From: Sulfuritalea sp.
Lineage (GTDB): Bacteria > Pseudomonadota > Gammaproteobacteria > Burkholderiales > Rhodocyclaceae
Length of the DNA: 64,000 nt
Direction: 5' to 3'
Assembly: GCA_016716965.1 (NCBI GenBank)
Contig: JADJUP010000002.1
Location: 1-64,000, forward strand
Both the position numbers and the translations under genes were made by a program. Position 1 is the stretch's first letter, and each line of letters starts with the position of its first letter. Shown in pieces: positions 46,212-55,079 of the stretch. The notes below the pieces were generated by a model. That model had not been told where the DNA came from and did not search any database. It worked only from the letters and a program-made list of their open reading frames with translations.

Positions 46212-47990
46212 ATGCTGATGCGCCTGTTGTTACTCCTCTTGCTGTCTTTTTCGGCAGCGCTGCACGCCGAAGAGCCCTTGCCTCCCGAGCAGGCCTTCCG
46301 CTTCTCGGCCAAGGCCATCGACGCCAGAACCATCGAAGCGCGCTGGCAGATCACTGACCAGTACTACATGTATCGCGACAAGTTCAAGTTCGCGGCCGAG
46401 GGCGGCACGCTGGGCGCTCCGAAGTATCCGCCCGGCAAGATCAAGGACGATGAAAACTTCGGCAAGGTCGAGACCTATCGCAAGGAAGTGAAGATCCTGA
46501 TCCCGGTCGACGCGGCCGGCGCGGTAACGCTCAAGGCCGTCTCGCAGGGCTGCTGGGATGGCGGGATCTGCTACCCGCCGATCAACCAGGAGGCCCGCAT
46601 CGACATGCCGGCCGCCGGCACGACACCAGCGGGAGCGGCGGCTACCGTAGCACCGGCGCCGACTTCCGGTACGAGCGAGCAAGCCGCTACCGGCGACGAA
46701 ACCTCGCGCATCGCCGGCCTGTTCAAGGGCGACAACCTGGCGCTGGTACTGGCGAGCTTCTTCGGCTTCGGCCTGCTGCTGTCGCTGACGCCCTGCGTCT
46801 TCCCGATGATCCCGATCCTTTCCGGCATCATCGTGAACCACGGCCACGCGGTGAGCCACCTGCGCTCCTTCATCCTGTCGCTGGCCTATGTGCTTGGCAT
46901 GGCCGTCACCTACGCCCTGGTCGGCGTCGCCGCGGGACTTTCGGGCACGCTGCTCTCGGCCGCATTGCAGAACGCCTGGGTGCTGGGCGGCTTTGCACTG
47001 GTCTTCGTCGTGCTCTCGCTGTCGATGTTCGGCTTCTATGAACTGCAAATGCCGGCGGCATTGCAAAGCCGGGTATCCGACACCGCCAACCGCCGGGGTG
47101 GCTCGCTGCCCGCGATCGCCCTGATGGGCGCGCTCTCGGCGCTGATCGTCGGCCCCTGCGTTGCCGCGCCGCTGGCCGGCGCCCTGCTCTACATCGCGCA
47201 GACCGGCAATGCCACGCTGGGTGGTGCCGCGCTATTCGTCATGGCGCTGGGCATGGGCGCACCGCTATTGCTGGTGGGCGCCTTCTCGCGTTCGCTGCTG
47301 CCGAAATCCGGACCGTGGATGGAAGGCGTCAAGAAATTCTTCGGCGTCATCATGCTGGCCACCGCGCTGTGGCTCGTCTCGCCGGTGATTCCGTTGTGGA
47401 CGCAGATGCTGGGCTGGGCGCTGCTGATGATCGTGCCGGCGATCTTCCTGCATGCGCTCGACCCGCTGCCGCAGAACGCCCACGGCTGGCAGCGTCTCGG
47501 CAAGGGCTTCGGCGTGGTCCTCTTGCTCGGCGGCGGCGCGATGCTGATGGGCGTGCTGGGCGGCGCGAAGGATCCCTTGCAGCCGCTGGGTTTCCTGCGC
47601 GGCGGCATCGCCGCCGAAGCGCACGGGCCGGCTTTCGAGCGCGTGGCGACTGTCGAAGCCCTCGACGAGCGCCTTGCGGCGGCGAAGGCCGCCGGCAAGC
47701 CGGTGATGCTCGACTTCTATGCCGACTGGTGCGTCAGCTGCAAGGAAATGGAACGCTTCACCTTCGCCGACGCCAATGTCGCCGCGCGCATGAAGCAGAT
47801 GGTGCTGCTGCAAGCCGACGTTACCGCCAACAGCGATGCGGACAAGGCTTTGCTGAAACGCTTCGGGCTGTTCGGCCCGCCCGGCATCATCTTCTGGAAC
47901 GCGGCCGGCAGCGAAGCCGCCAACCTGCGCGTGGTCGGCTTCCAGAATGCCGAGACCTTCCTGCCCACCCTCGAGCGCGTCCTGCGCTGA
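46212..47990 (+). CDS. dsbD: Thiol:disulfide interchange protein DsbD
   Basis: 592 residues. Signal peptide; N-terminal immunoglobulin-like alpha domain with the pair in SQGCWDGGICYPP; eight-helix beta domain with LTPCVFPMIPILSG and LIVGPCVAAPLAGA (the two membrane Cys); C-terminal thioredoxin-like gamma domain with WCVSCKEME. All six catalytic Cys are present. It carries electrons from cytoplasmic thioredoxin to periplasmic substrates such as DsbC and cytochrome c maturation proteins. The alpha-beta linker contains a degenerate dispersed repeat (VAPAPTS). Immediately after cutA. Confidence 0.95.
   Translation: MLMRLLLLLLLSFSAALHAEEPLPPEQAFRFSAKAIDARTIEARWQITDQYYMYRDKFKFAAEGGTLGAPKYPPGKIKDDENFGKVETYRKEVKILIPVDAAGAVTLKAVSQGCWDGGICYPPINQEARIDMPAAGTTPAGAAATVAPAPTSGTSEQAATGDETSRIAGLFKGDNLALVLASFFGFGLLLSLTPCVFPMIPILSGIIVNHGHAVSHLRSFILSLAYVLGMAVTYALVGVAAGLSGTLLSAALQNAWVLGGFALVFVVLSLSMFGFYELQMPAALQSRVSDTANRRGGSLPAIALMGALSALIVGPCVAAPLAGALLYIAQTGNATLGGAALFVMALGMGAPLLLVGAFSRSLLPKSGPWMEGVKKFFGVIMLATALWLVSPVIPLWTQMLGWALLMIVPAIFLHALDPLPQNAHGWQRLGKGFGVVLLLGGGAMLMGVLGGAKDPLQPLGFLRGGIAAEAHGPAFERVATVEALDERLAAAKAAGKPVMLDFYADWCVSCKEMERFTFADANVAARMKQMVLLQADVTANSDADKALLKRFGLFGPPGIIFWNAAGSEAANLRVVGFQNAETFLPTLERVLR
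46644..46668 (+). repeat. Degenerate copy of the dispersed 25-bp repeat (inside dsbD)
   Basis: ACCGTAGC with GGCGCCGACTTCCG; one change in the 11-base core (CG for CA). In frame it encodes VAPAPTS in the alpha-beta linker. Confidence 0.5.
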
Positions 47991-48010
47991 ACATTCACTC
48001 TGGAGCACCC

Positions 48011-48610
48011 ATGTTCACAGGCATCATTACCGCCGTCGGAAAAATCAGCCATGTCCAGCCGCTGGAAAAGGGCCTGCGCCTCACCGTCGAAGCTCCCGGC
48101 CTCAAGCTCGGCGATGTCGCGCTCGGCGATTCGATCGCCCACGGCGGCGTCTGCCTCACCGTGATCGCCAAGAAGAAGGGCTCTTACCAGGTCGATGTCT
48201 CGCGCGAAACGCTGGATTGCACGGTCGGCCTCGATGCCGCCGGCGGCGAAGTAAATCTGGAGAAGGCGATGCGCCTGTCGGATTTCATCGGCGGCCACCT
48301 CGTTTCCGGCCATGTCGATGGCGTCGGCGAAGTCGAAAAATTCGAGCCGGTCGGCGAATCGCACGAACTGGTGATCAAGGCACCGAAAGCCTTGGCCAAG
48401 TACATCGCGCGCAAGGGATCGATCGTGGTCGATGGCGTATCGCTCACCACCAACAAGGTCAAGGGCCGCCGCTTTTCGATCAACCTGATCCCGCATACCG
48501 TCGAAGTCACGACATTGAAGCGCCTGCATCCGGGCGCCAAGGTTAACCTCGAGATCGACCTGATCGCACGCTACGTCGAGCGCATGCTGTCGGCCGGCGC
48601 CGCAGCGTAA
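48011..48610 (+). CDS. ribE: Riboflavin synthase alpha chain
   Basis: 199 residues, two tandem lumazine-binding barrels. MFTGII at the N-terminus, SIAHGGVCLTV in the first half, and its repeat SIVVDGVSLTT in the second. Joins two 6,7-dimethyl-8-ribityllumazine molecules to give riboflavin. First gene of a riboflavin operon (ribE-ribB-ribH), followed by nusB. GGAGC precedes the ATG. No FMN riboswitch is seen in the 20-bp gap after dsbD, so transcription may continue from dsbD. Confidence 0.96.
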   Translation: MFTGIITAVGKISHVQPLEKGLRLTVEAPGLKLGDVALGDSIAHGGVCLTVIAKKKGSYQVDVSRETLDCTVGLDAAGGEVNLEKAMRLSDFIGGHLVSGHVDGVGEVEKFEPVGESHELVIKAPKALAKYIARKGSIVVDGVSLTTNKVKGRRFSINLIPHTVEVTTLKRLHPGAKVNLEIDLIARYVERMLSAGAAA

Positions 48611-48643
48611 AATGCGCGGCTTCCTCCGCCAGAGACCCTCACC

Positions 48644-49750
48644 ATGAGCATCAGCCCCGTTCTCGATATCGTCGCCGACATGCGTGCCGGCCGCATGGTG
48701 ATCCTGGTCGACGAGGAGGATCGTGAAAACGAAGGCGACCTCGTCATTGCCGCCGAGCACTGCACACCCGAAGCGATCAACTTCATGGCCAAGTGGGGCC
48801 GCGGGCTGATCTGCCTGACGCTGACCGAGGCGCGCTGCCGACAGCTCGACCTGCCGCTGATGGTGCGCAACAACAAGGCGCAGCACGGTACTGCCTTCAC
48901 CGTCTCGATCGAAGCCGCCGAGGGCGTCACCACCGGCATTTCGGCGCAGGATCGATCGCGCACGGTGCTGGCCGCCGTGGCGAAGAATGCCAACGCCGCC
49001 GACATCGTCCAGCCGGGCCACATCTTCCCGCTGATGGCGCAGAACGGCGGCGTGCTGGTGCGCGCCGGTCATACGGAAGCCGGCTGCGACTTCGCGCAAC
49101 TGGCCGGCTGCACGCCTGCCTCGGTAATCTGCGAGATCCTCAAGGAGGACGGCACCATGGCGCGGCTGCCGGACCTGCTGGAATTCGCCCGCGAACACGG
49201 GCTGAAGATCGGCACCATCCGCGACCTGATCCAGCACCGTTCGGAGACCGAAAAGCTCATAGAGTGCGTCGCCGACAAGCAGGTCGAATGCGCACAAGGC
49301 AAGTTCCGCCTGCGCGCCTTCGCCGACCGCAGCAGCGGCGACGTGCATCTGGCGATGTCGCGCGGCGAGATCACGGCTGCGGATGAAACCCTGGTGCGTG
49401 TACATGAAGCCGTTTGCGTGCTGGATTTCATCGACCACGGCAGCCGCGGGCACACCTACAGCGTCGACTTCGCGCTGCGCAAGATCGCCGAACAGGGGCG
49501 CGGCGTGCTGGTGATGCTGCACCGCGCGGAGACCGGCAATGCGCTGCTGGCGGCGCTCAAGAGCGAACGCAACGAAAAGCCCGCCTACACCTGGGACCCG
49601 CGCATCTACGGCATCGGCGCGCAGATCCTGCGCGAGATCGGCGTCGGCAAGATGCGCCTGATGTCCAGCCCGCGCAAGATGCCGAGCATGGCCGGCTTCG
49701 GCCTTGAGATCACCGGCTACTTCACTCCGTCGGGAGAAGAAACAGCATGA
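48644..49750 (+). CDS. ribB: 3,4-Dihydroxy-2-butanone-4-phosphate synthase with degenerate GTP cyclohydrolase II domain
   Basis: 368 residues. The N-terminal ~205 residues are an intact RibB: DEEDRENEGDLVIAAEHC, the catalytic acidic loop, and HTEAGCDFAQLAGC. The C-terminal part follows the GCH II fold (RVHEAVCVLDFI, LRKIAEQGRGVLVMLHRAE) but lacks the Cys-x-Cys zinc triad that follows RVHSEC in active RibA, so only DHBP synthase activity is expected. Such RibB hybrids are common in betaproteobacteria, with a separate ribA elsewhere. It overlaps ribH by 4 bases. Confidence 0.93.
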   Translation: MSISPVLDIVADMRAGRMVILVDEEDRENEGDLVIAAEHCTPEAINFMAKWGRGLICLTLTEARCRQLDLPLMVRNNKAQHGTAFTVSIEAAEGVTTGISAQDRSRTVLAAVAKNANAADIVQPGHIFPLMAQNGGVLVRAGHTEAGCDFAQLAGCTPASVICEILKEDGTMARLPDLLEFAREHGLKIGTIRDLIQHRSETEKLIECVADKQVECAQGKFRLRAFADRSSGDVHLAMSRGEITAADETLVRVHEAVCVLDFIDHGSRGHTYSVDFALRKIAEQGRGVLVMLHRAETGNALLAALKSERNEKPAYTWDPRIYGIGAQILREIGVGKMRLMSSPRKMPSMAGFGLEITGYFTPSGEETA

Positions 49751-50205
49751 GCATTCGCGAACTCGAACCCAACCTCGCCGGGACCGGCCTGCGCGTCGGC
49801 GTAGTGCAAGCCCGCTTCAACGAGAACATTGGTGAAGGCCTTCGTTCGGGTTGCCTCTCCGAACTCGCGCGCCTGGGCGTGGCTGATGCCGACATCACCT
49901 GCACCACGGTGCCGGGCGCACTGGAGCTGCCGCTGACGCTGCAAGCCATGGCGCAAAGCAAACGCTTCGATGCTTTGGTTGCGCTGGGCGCCGTGATCCG
50001 CGGCGAGACCTATCACTTCGAAATCGTGTCCAACGAATCGGCGCGCGGCATCACCGACGTGCAGCTGAATTGCGGCATCCCGATCGCCAATGCCGTGCTG
50101 ACCACCGAGAACGACGACCAGGCACTGGTGCGCATGGTGCAAAAGGGTACCGAAGCGGCGCAGGCGGCCATCGAGATGGCGAACCTGCTCAAGGCGCTCA
50201 AGTAA
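49747..50205 (+). CDS. ribH: 6,7-Dimethyl-8-ribityllumazine synthase
   Basis: 152 residues, forms the lumazine synthase capsid-type assembly. VVQARFNENI near residue 19, VPGALELPLTLQAM and ALGAVIRGETYHFEIVSNESARGI are standard active-site segments; the conserved His is in ETYHFE. Condenses the ribityl-pyrimidine with the RibB product. ATGA overlap with ribB and one-base overlap with nusB (TAATG) indicate tight coupling. Confidence 0.96.
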   Translation: MSIRELEPNLAGTGLRVGVVQARFNENIGEGLRSGCLSELARLGVADADITCTTVPGALELPLTLQAMAQSKRFDALVALGAVIRGETYHFEIVSNESARGITDVQLNCGIPIANAVLTTENDDQALVRMVQKGTEAAQAAIEMANLLKALK

Positions 50206-50693
50206 TGGCCGGCGGCGGTCCAGTGGGGACAGCACCCGCAGCATCGGGACGCACCAAAAGCAGCAGGCCCTCGAACCCGCGTCGGCGCGCGCGCGAATTC
50301 GTCATCCAGGGGCTCTACCAGTGGCAGGTCGGCGGCCAGGACGAAGCGGCTATCCAGGTCCAGGCCGAGGGCGTGGCGGGTTTCGACAAGGCAGACGGCG
50401 CGCTCTACGGCACCCTGCTCGCCGAAGCGCGACAGAACGCCGATGCGCTCAAGCTCGACCTGGCGCCGCACATCGACCGCAACTGGGACGAAGTTTCGCC
50501 GATCGAGCGCTGCGTGCTGCTGCTGGGCGCCTGCGAACTCAAGCTGCATCCGGAAACACCCTACCGCGTGATCATCAACGAAGCCATCGAACTGGCCAAG
50601 ACTTACGGCGGCACCGACGGCCACAAGTTCGTCAATGGCGTGCTGGACAAGCTCGCCGCCGTGCTGAGGGCGGCGGAACTGCAAAAGCGCTGA
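50205..50693 (+). CDS. nusB: Transcription antitermination factor NusB
   Basis: 162 residues, all-helical. After a 27-residue Pro/Ser/Arg-rich extension the NusB fold starts: RRRAREFVIQGLYQWQ, then SPIERCVLLLGACELK, PYRVIINEAIELAKTYGGTDGHKFVNGVLDKLA. Binds boxA RNA with S10 in rRNA antitermination. The ribH-nusB pairing is the classic order. The longer upstream frame would run inside ribH; ATG 50205 is chosen. Confidence 0.94.
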   Translation: MAGGGPVGTAPAASGRTKSSRPSNPRRRAREFVIQGLYQWQVGGQDEAAIQVQAEGVAGFDKADGALYGTLLAEARQNADALKLDLAPHIDRNWDEVSPIERCVLLLGACELKLHPETPYRVIINEAIELAKTYGGTDGHKFVNGVLDKLAAVLRAAELQKR

Positions 50694-50699
50694 TTCCGC

Positions 50700-51647
50700 G
50701 TGCCCTCGGAATTCGAGCTCATCGCGCGCTATTTCACGCGCGGCACGACCCACACGACGCTCGGCGTCGGTGATGACGGCGCACTGATCGCGCCGGCCCC
50801 CGGCCAGGAACTGGTGATTTCCACCGACATGCTGGTGGAAGGCACCCACTTCCTGCCAGATACCGACGCCGAAGACCTGGGCTGGAAAACGCTGGCGGTG
50901 AATGTTTCGGACATGGCCGCGATGGGCGCCCGGCCGCGCTGGGCGACGCTTGCCGCCGTGCTGCCAGCACCGACTCCCGAATGGATCGAGGCATTTGCCC
51001 GCGGCTTTTTCGCCTGTGCCGAGGAATTCGGCATCGACCTGATCGGCGGCGACACGACGCGCGGGCCACGCGCCTTCTGCGTCACCATCCTCGGCGAAGT
51101 CGCGGCCGGCAAGGCGCTGCGACGCAGCGGCGCAGGCCTCGGCGACGACATCTGGGTGTCCGGCCAGCCGGGGCGCGCCGCATTGGGATTGGCCCACCTG
51201 CAAGGGCGCACGGTGTTGGCCGAACCCCGCCGCGCCGAGTGCGTCGCGGCGCTGCAGCGACCGCAACCACGCGTGGCCCTCGGCCTGGCGCTGCAAGGAT
51301 TGGCGACGGCGGCGATCGACGTCTCCGACGGCCTGCTGGCCGACCTCGGCCACATCCTGGAAGCGTCCCGGGTCTCCGCATCCGTGCAAGTCGCCGTACC
51401 GTCAGCGCCGACTCTTGAACGCGACGCCTGGCTCTCCGGCGGCGACGACTACGAGCTGGTGTTTACGGCGCCGCCATCGTGCAGAAGCGCAATCGACGCC
51501 CTTGCCGGCCGGCTCCAGTTGGCGCTCACTCGCATCGGAACCATTGCAGCGGGCGTTGCCGGGGCAATCGACCTGCGCGATGCGAAAGGCAATTCCCTGG
51601 CCATTCGCCAGCGTGGTTATGACCATTTTCCGAGCCCCGACGCCTGA
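50700..51647 (+). CDS. thiL: Thiamine-monophosphate kinase
   Basis: 315 residues, PurM-like ATP fold. FELIARYF, GVGDDGALI, ISTDMLVEGTHF, LGWKTLAVNVSDMAAMGARPRWAT, GGDTTRGP, DVSDGLLADLGHI and LSGGDDYELVFTAP are all family motifs. Makes thiamine diphosphate, complementing thiD and thiE at the left of the window. Start GTG at 50700, six bases after nusB. It contains one strong (51393) and one weak (50955) dispersed repeat. Confidence 0.94.
   Translation: MPSEFELIARYFTRGTTHTTLGVGDDGALIAPAPGQELVISTDMLVEGTHFLPDTDAEDLGWKTLAVNVSDMAAMGARPRWATLAAVLPAPTPEWIEAFARGFFACAEEFGIDLIGGDTTRGPRAFCVTILGEVAAGKALRRSGAGLGDDIWVSGQPGRAALGLAHLQGRTVLAEPRRAECVAALQRPQPRVALGLALQGLATAAIDVSDGLLADLGHILEASRVSASVQVAVPSAPTLERDAWLSGGDDYELVFTAPPSCRSAIDALAGRLQLALTRIGTIAAGVAGAIDLRDAKGNSLAIRQRGYDHFPSPDA
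50955..50979 (+). repeat. Degenerate copy of the dispersed 25-bp repeat (inside thiL)
   Basis: GCCGTGCTGC with CAGCACCGACTCCCG; one change in the 11-base core. In frame it encodes AVLPAPTPE. Confidence 0.5.
51393..51417 (+). repeat. Dispersed 25-bp repeat, strong copy (inside thiL)
   Basis: GCCGTACC, core CAGCGCCGACT (51403-51413), CTTG. In frame it encodes AVPSAPTLE, just before the LSGGDDYELVF motif. Confidence 0.8.
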
Positions 51648-51657
51648 CTCCCTGCGC

Positions 51658-52155
51658 ATGGCCAAACTCCCCCCGCCTCCGCTCAAGTTCCTGCTCCACC
51701 ACCCGGCGCATTTCATCGCCTGCGGCATGGGCAGCGGCTTGTCGCGCTGGGCGCCCGGCACCGCGGGGACGGCCTTCGCCTGGGCCACCTACCCGCTGCT
51801 GCGCATGTACCTCGGCAGCGACCTCGGCTTCGCCATCTTCCTCCTGCTCGGCTTCGCCGTCGGCGTCGCCGCCTGCCAGATCACCGGGCGCGCGCTCGGC
51901 GTGGTCGACCATGGCGCCATCGTCTGGGACGAAATCGTGCCCTTCTGGGGCGTACTGATGCTGGCCCCGCAGGAACTGCTCTGGCAACTCGCGGCCTTCC
52001 TCTGGTTCCGTTTCTACGACATCGTCAAGCCGCAGCCGGCCAGGTTCTTCGACACGCAGGTGAAGAACGGCTTCGGCGTGATGATGGACGACGTCATAGC
52101 CGCCGGCTACACGGTGCTGACGATCGCGATGTTCAAGGCCTTCCTGCCCTTCTGA
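51658..52155 (+). CDS. pgpA: Phosphatidylglycerophosphatase A
   Basis: 165 residues with four hydrophobic segments. HFIACGMGSGLSRWAPGTAGT, DHGAIVWDEIVPFW (acidic catalytic residues) and FRFYDIVKPQPARFFD are the PgpA signatures. Dephosphorylates phosphatidylglycerophosphate in the inner membrane. Ten bases after thiL, and its TGA overlaps the next ATG (TGATG). Confidence 0.94.
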   Translation: MAKLPPPPLKFLLHHPAHFIACGMGSGLSRWAPGTAGTAFAWATYPLLRMYLGSDLGFAIFLLLGFAVGVAACQITGRALGVVDHGAIVWDEIVPFWGVLMLAPQELLWQLAAFLWFRFYDIVKPQPARFFDTQVKNGFGVMMDDVIAAGYTVLTIAMFKAFLPF

Positions 52156-52646
52156 TGGACGCCGACCTGATTGCACTGTCGGAATCGGTCGCGGTGCCGT
52201 GTCGCCAGCGCCGACTTTTGCTGGCAACCGCCGAATCTTGTACCGGCGGCTGGGTGGCGCAAGTAATCACTCACACAGCGGGCAGTTCGGCGTGGTTCGA
52301 TCGCGGATTCGTCACCTACTCCAACGAGGCCAAGATCGAAATGCTCGGAGTCCCGGCTGAAACCCTGGCCGAATTCGGCGCCGTGAGCCAGGAAACCGCC
52401 GCGGACATGGCGACAGGTGCACTGAAAAACTCCAATGCCATGTTTTCATTGGCAATTACCGGAATAGCCGGCCCCACGGGTGGCTCACCTGGTAAGCCAG
52501 TGGGCACCGTATGCTTTGCCTGGTGTCGGCGCGGGGAAAAGCCCGACGCGGAAACCCGGCAGTTCGCCGGCGACCGCGAGGCCATTCGCCGCCAGGCCGT
52601 GGTCCATGCCCTGCAAGGACTGCTGCGGCGAATCGACGCCATCTGA
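52155..52646 (+). CDS. pncC: CinA C-terminal domain protein, nicotinamide-nucleotide amidase
   Basis: 163 residues, the stand-alone amidase form without the N-terminal MoCF domain. LATAESCTGGWVAQVIT, SSAWFDRGFVTYSNEAKIEMLGV and ITGIAGPTGGSPGKPVGTVCFAW are the family motifs; Ser in AESCTGG is the catalytic-type residue. Recycles NMN to NaMN. Translationally coupled to pgpA. A dispersed-repeat copy encodes the unusual PCRQRRLLL just before the first motif. Confidence 0.92.
   Translation: MDADLIALSESVAVPCRQRRLLLATAESCTGGWVAQVITHTAGSSAWFDRGFVTYSNEAKIEMLGVPAETLAEFGAVSQETAADMATGALKNSNAMFSLAITGIAGPTGGSPGKPVGTVCFAWCRRGEKPDAETRQFAGDREAIRRQAVVHALQGLLRRIDAI
52196..52220 (+). repeat. Dispersed 25-bp repeat, strong copy (inside pncC)
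   Basis: GCCGTGTC, core CAGCGCCGACT (52206-52216), TTTG. Here it is read in the third frame, as PCRQRRLLL. Confidence 0.8.
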
Positions 52647-52714
52647 CCGAAGCGACTTGGCGCAAAAACTGTGCCATCCATGACATAATCGAATCATTCA
52701 CAAGGAAGCAAAAA

Positions 52715-53741
52715 ATGGACGAGAACAAGAGCAAGGCACTCCAGGCCGCCCTGGCCCAGATCGAAAAGCAGTTCGGCAAGGGCTCCATCATGAAGATGGG
52801 CGAAGGCCTGGCGATCGACGACATCCAGACAGTTTCCACCGGCTCGCTCGGGCTCGATATCGCTTTGGGCATAGGCGGTCTGCCGCGCGGCCGGGTCGTG
52901 GAGATCTACGGACCGGAATCCTCCGGGCAAGACCACGCTGTGCCTGCACATCGTGGCCGAAATCCAGAAAGCCGGCGGTGTCGCCGCCTACATCGACGCG
53001 GAAAACGCGCTGGACCCGGGCTACGCCGCCAAGCTCGGCGTGGTCGTCCCCGACCTGCTGATCTCGCAACCTGACACCGGCGAGCAAGGCCTCGAAATCT
53101 GCGACATGCTGGTGCGCTCCGGCGGCATCGATTGCATCGTGATCGACTCGGTCGCCGCGCTGACGCCGCGTGCCGAAATCGAGGGCGAAATGGGCGACCA
53201 GTTGCCCGGCCTGCAAGCCCGCCTGATGAGTCAGGCGCTGCGCAAGCTCACCGCCAACATCAAGCGCACCAACACGCTGGTCATCTTCATCAACCAGATC
53301 CGCATGAAGATCGGCGTCATGTTCGGCAACCCGGAGACCACCACCGGCGGCAACGCGCTGAAGTTCTACGCCTCGGTGCGCATGGACATCCGCCGTACCG
53401 GCGCCATCAAGAAGGGCGACGAGGTGATCGGCAACGAGACCAAGGTCAAGGTGGTCAAGAACAAGGTCGCGCCGCCCTTCCGCGAGGCCCACTTCGACAT
53501 CCTCTACGGCGAAGGCATTTCGCGCCAGGGCGAGATCGTCGAACTCGGCGTCGAGCACAAGATCGTCGAGAAATCCGGCGCCTGGTATGCCTACAAGGGC
53601 GAGAAGATCGGCCAGGGCAAGGACAACGCGCGCGAATTCCTGCGCGAGCATGGCGATCTGGCGGTCGAAATCGAGAATCGGGTGCGCGAAGCGGTCGGCG
53701 TCGCCACCCTGGGCACCGCCGACGCGGCGAAAGGCAGCTAG
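52715..53741 (+). CDS. recA: Recombinase RecA, frameshifted inside Walker A
   Basis: About 342 residues when one extra G in GGG (52925-52927) is removed. Reading up to there gives DENKSKALQAALAQIEKQFG...IYGPESSG; in the shifted frame it resumes KTTLCLHIVAEIQKAGG, so the error sits within the ATP loop GPESSGKTT. The rest is a textbook RecA (NALDPGYAAKLGV, IDSVAALTPRAEIEGEMGD, NQIRMKIGVMFGNPETTTGG). A true shift would abolish the protein. AAGGAAG precedes ATG 52715. No CTGT-N8-ACAG LexA box was found in the 68 bp upstream. Followed by recX, 71 bp. Confidence 0.95.
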
Positions 53742-53812
53742 GCGCGGCATTCACCCGCCGGGGACACGCATCTTGTCAAACAGCAGTTGCCGCGCGTGTC
53801 GCGGTCGATACC

Positions 53813-54258
53813 ATGTCGAATGAACTGCGCCAGCAGGCGATCAAGCTGCTGGCCCGGCGCGAGCACACCCGCGCCGAACTGGCGCGCAAGCTGGCGGGGC
53901 TCGGCACGCAGGAGGAAATCGACGCGGTGCTGGCCGACATGGAGTCCTCCCAGTTGCAGTCCGACAGCCGCACGACGGAAAGCTACCTGCGCAGCAATGC
54001 CTCGCGCCTGGGCGCCTCGCGCCTGCGCCACACCCTGAAAACCCGCGGCGTGGCGCCCGAGATGATCGAGGAGCAACTGGCCCAGGCCGACCTGCCCGAC
54101 GAGATGGCGCGCGCACGCTCCGCCTGGAGCCGCAAGTTTTCCGCCGCGCCGGCCAATCCCAAGGAATGGGCGCGCCAGGCGCGTTTCCTGCAAAGCCGCG
54201 GCTTTGCCGGCGACATCGTGCGCCGCCTGCTCAAGCAGCCGCTGGAAACGGACGACGA

Positions 54259-54262
<4 letters not shown>
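53813..54262 (+). CDS. recX: Regulatory protein RecX
   Basis: 149 residues, helical repeats. ALxLLARREHTRAELARKL-like start (QAIKLLARREHTRAELARKL), SDSRTTESYLRSNASRLGASRLRHTLKTRGV and KEWARQARFLQSRGFAGDIVRRLL fit RecX, which blocks or disassembles RecA filaments. It follows recA as usual. Its TGA overlaps the ATG of lptB (ATGA). Longer upstream frames would run inside recA out of frame. Confidence 0.93.
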
Positions 54263-55071
<809 letters not shown>

Positions 55072-55079
55072 TAACAATA

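Noticed and set aside
52647..52714. SOS (LexA) box in front of recA
   Set aside because: CTGT at about 52668 is not followed by ACAG at 8-bp spacing; no match was found.
52900..53000. Programmed ribosomal frameshift in recA
   Set aside because: No slippery heptamer or stimulatory structure is evident and RecA is not known to need one; an extra G fits the error pattern in this window.
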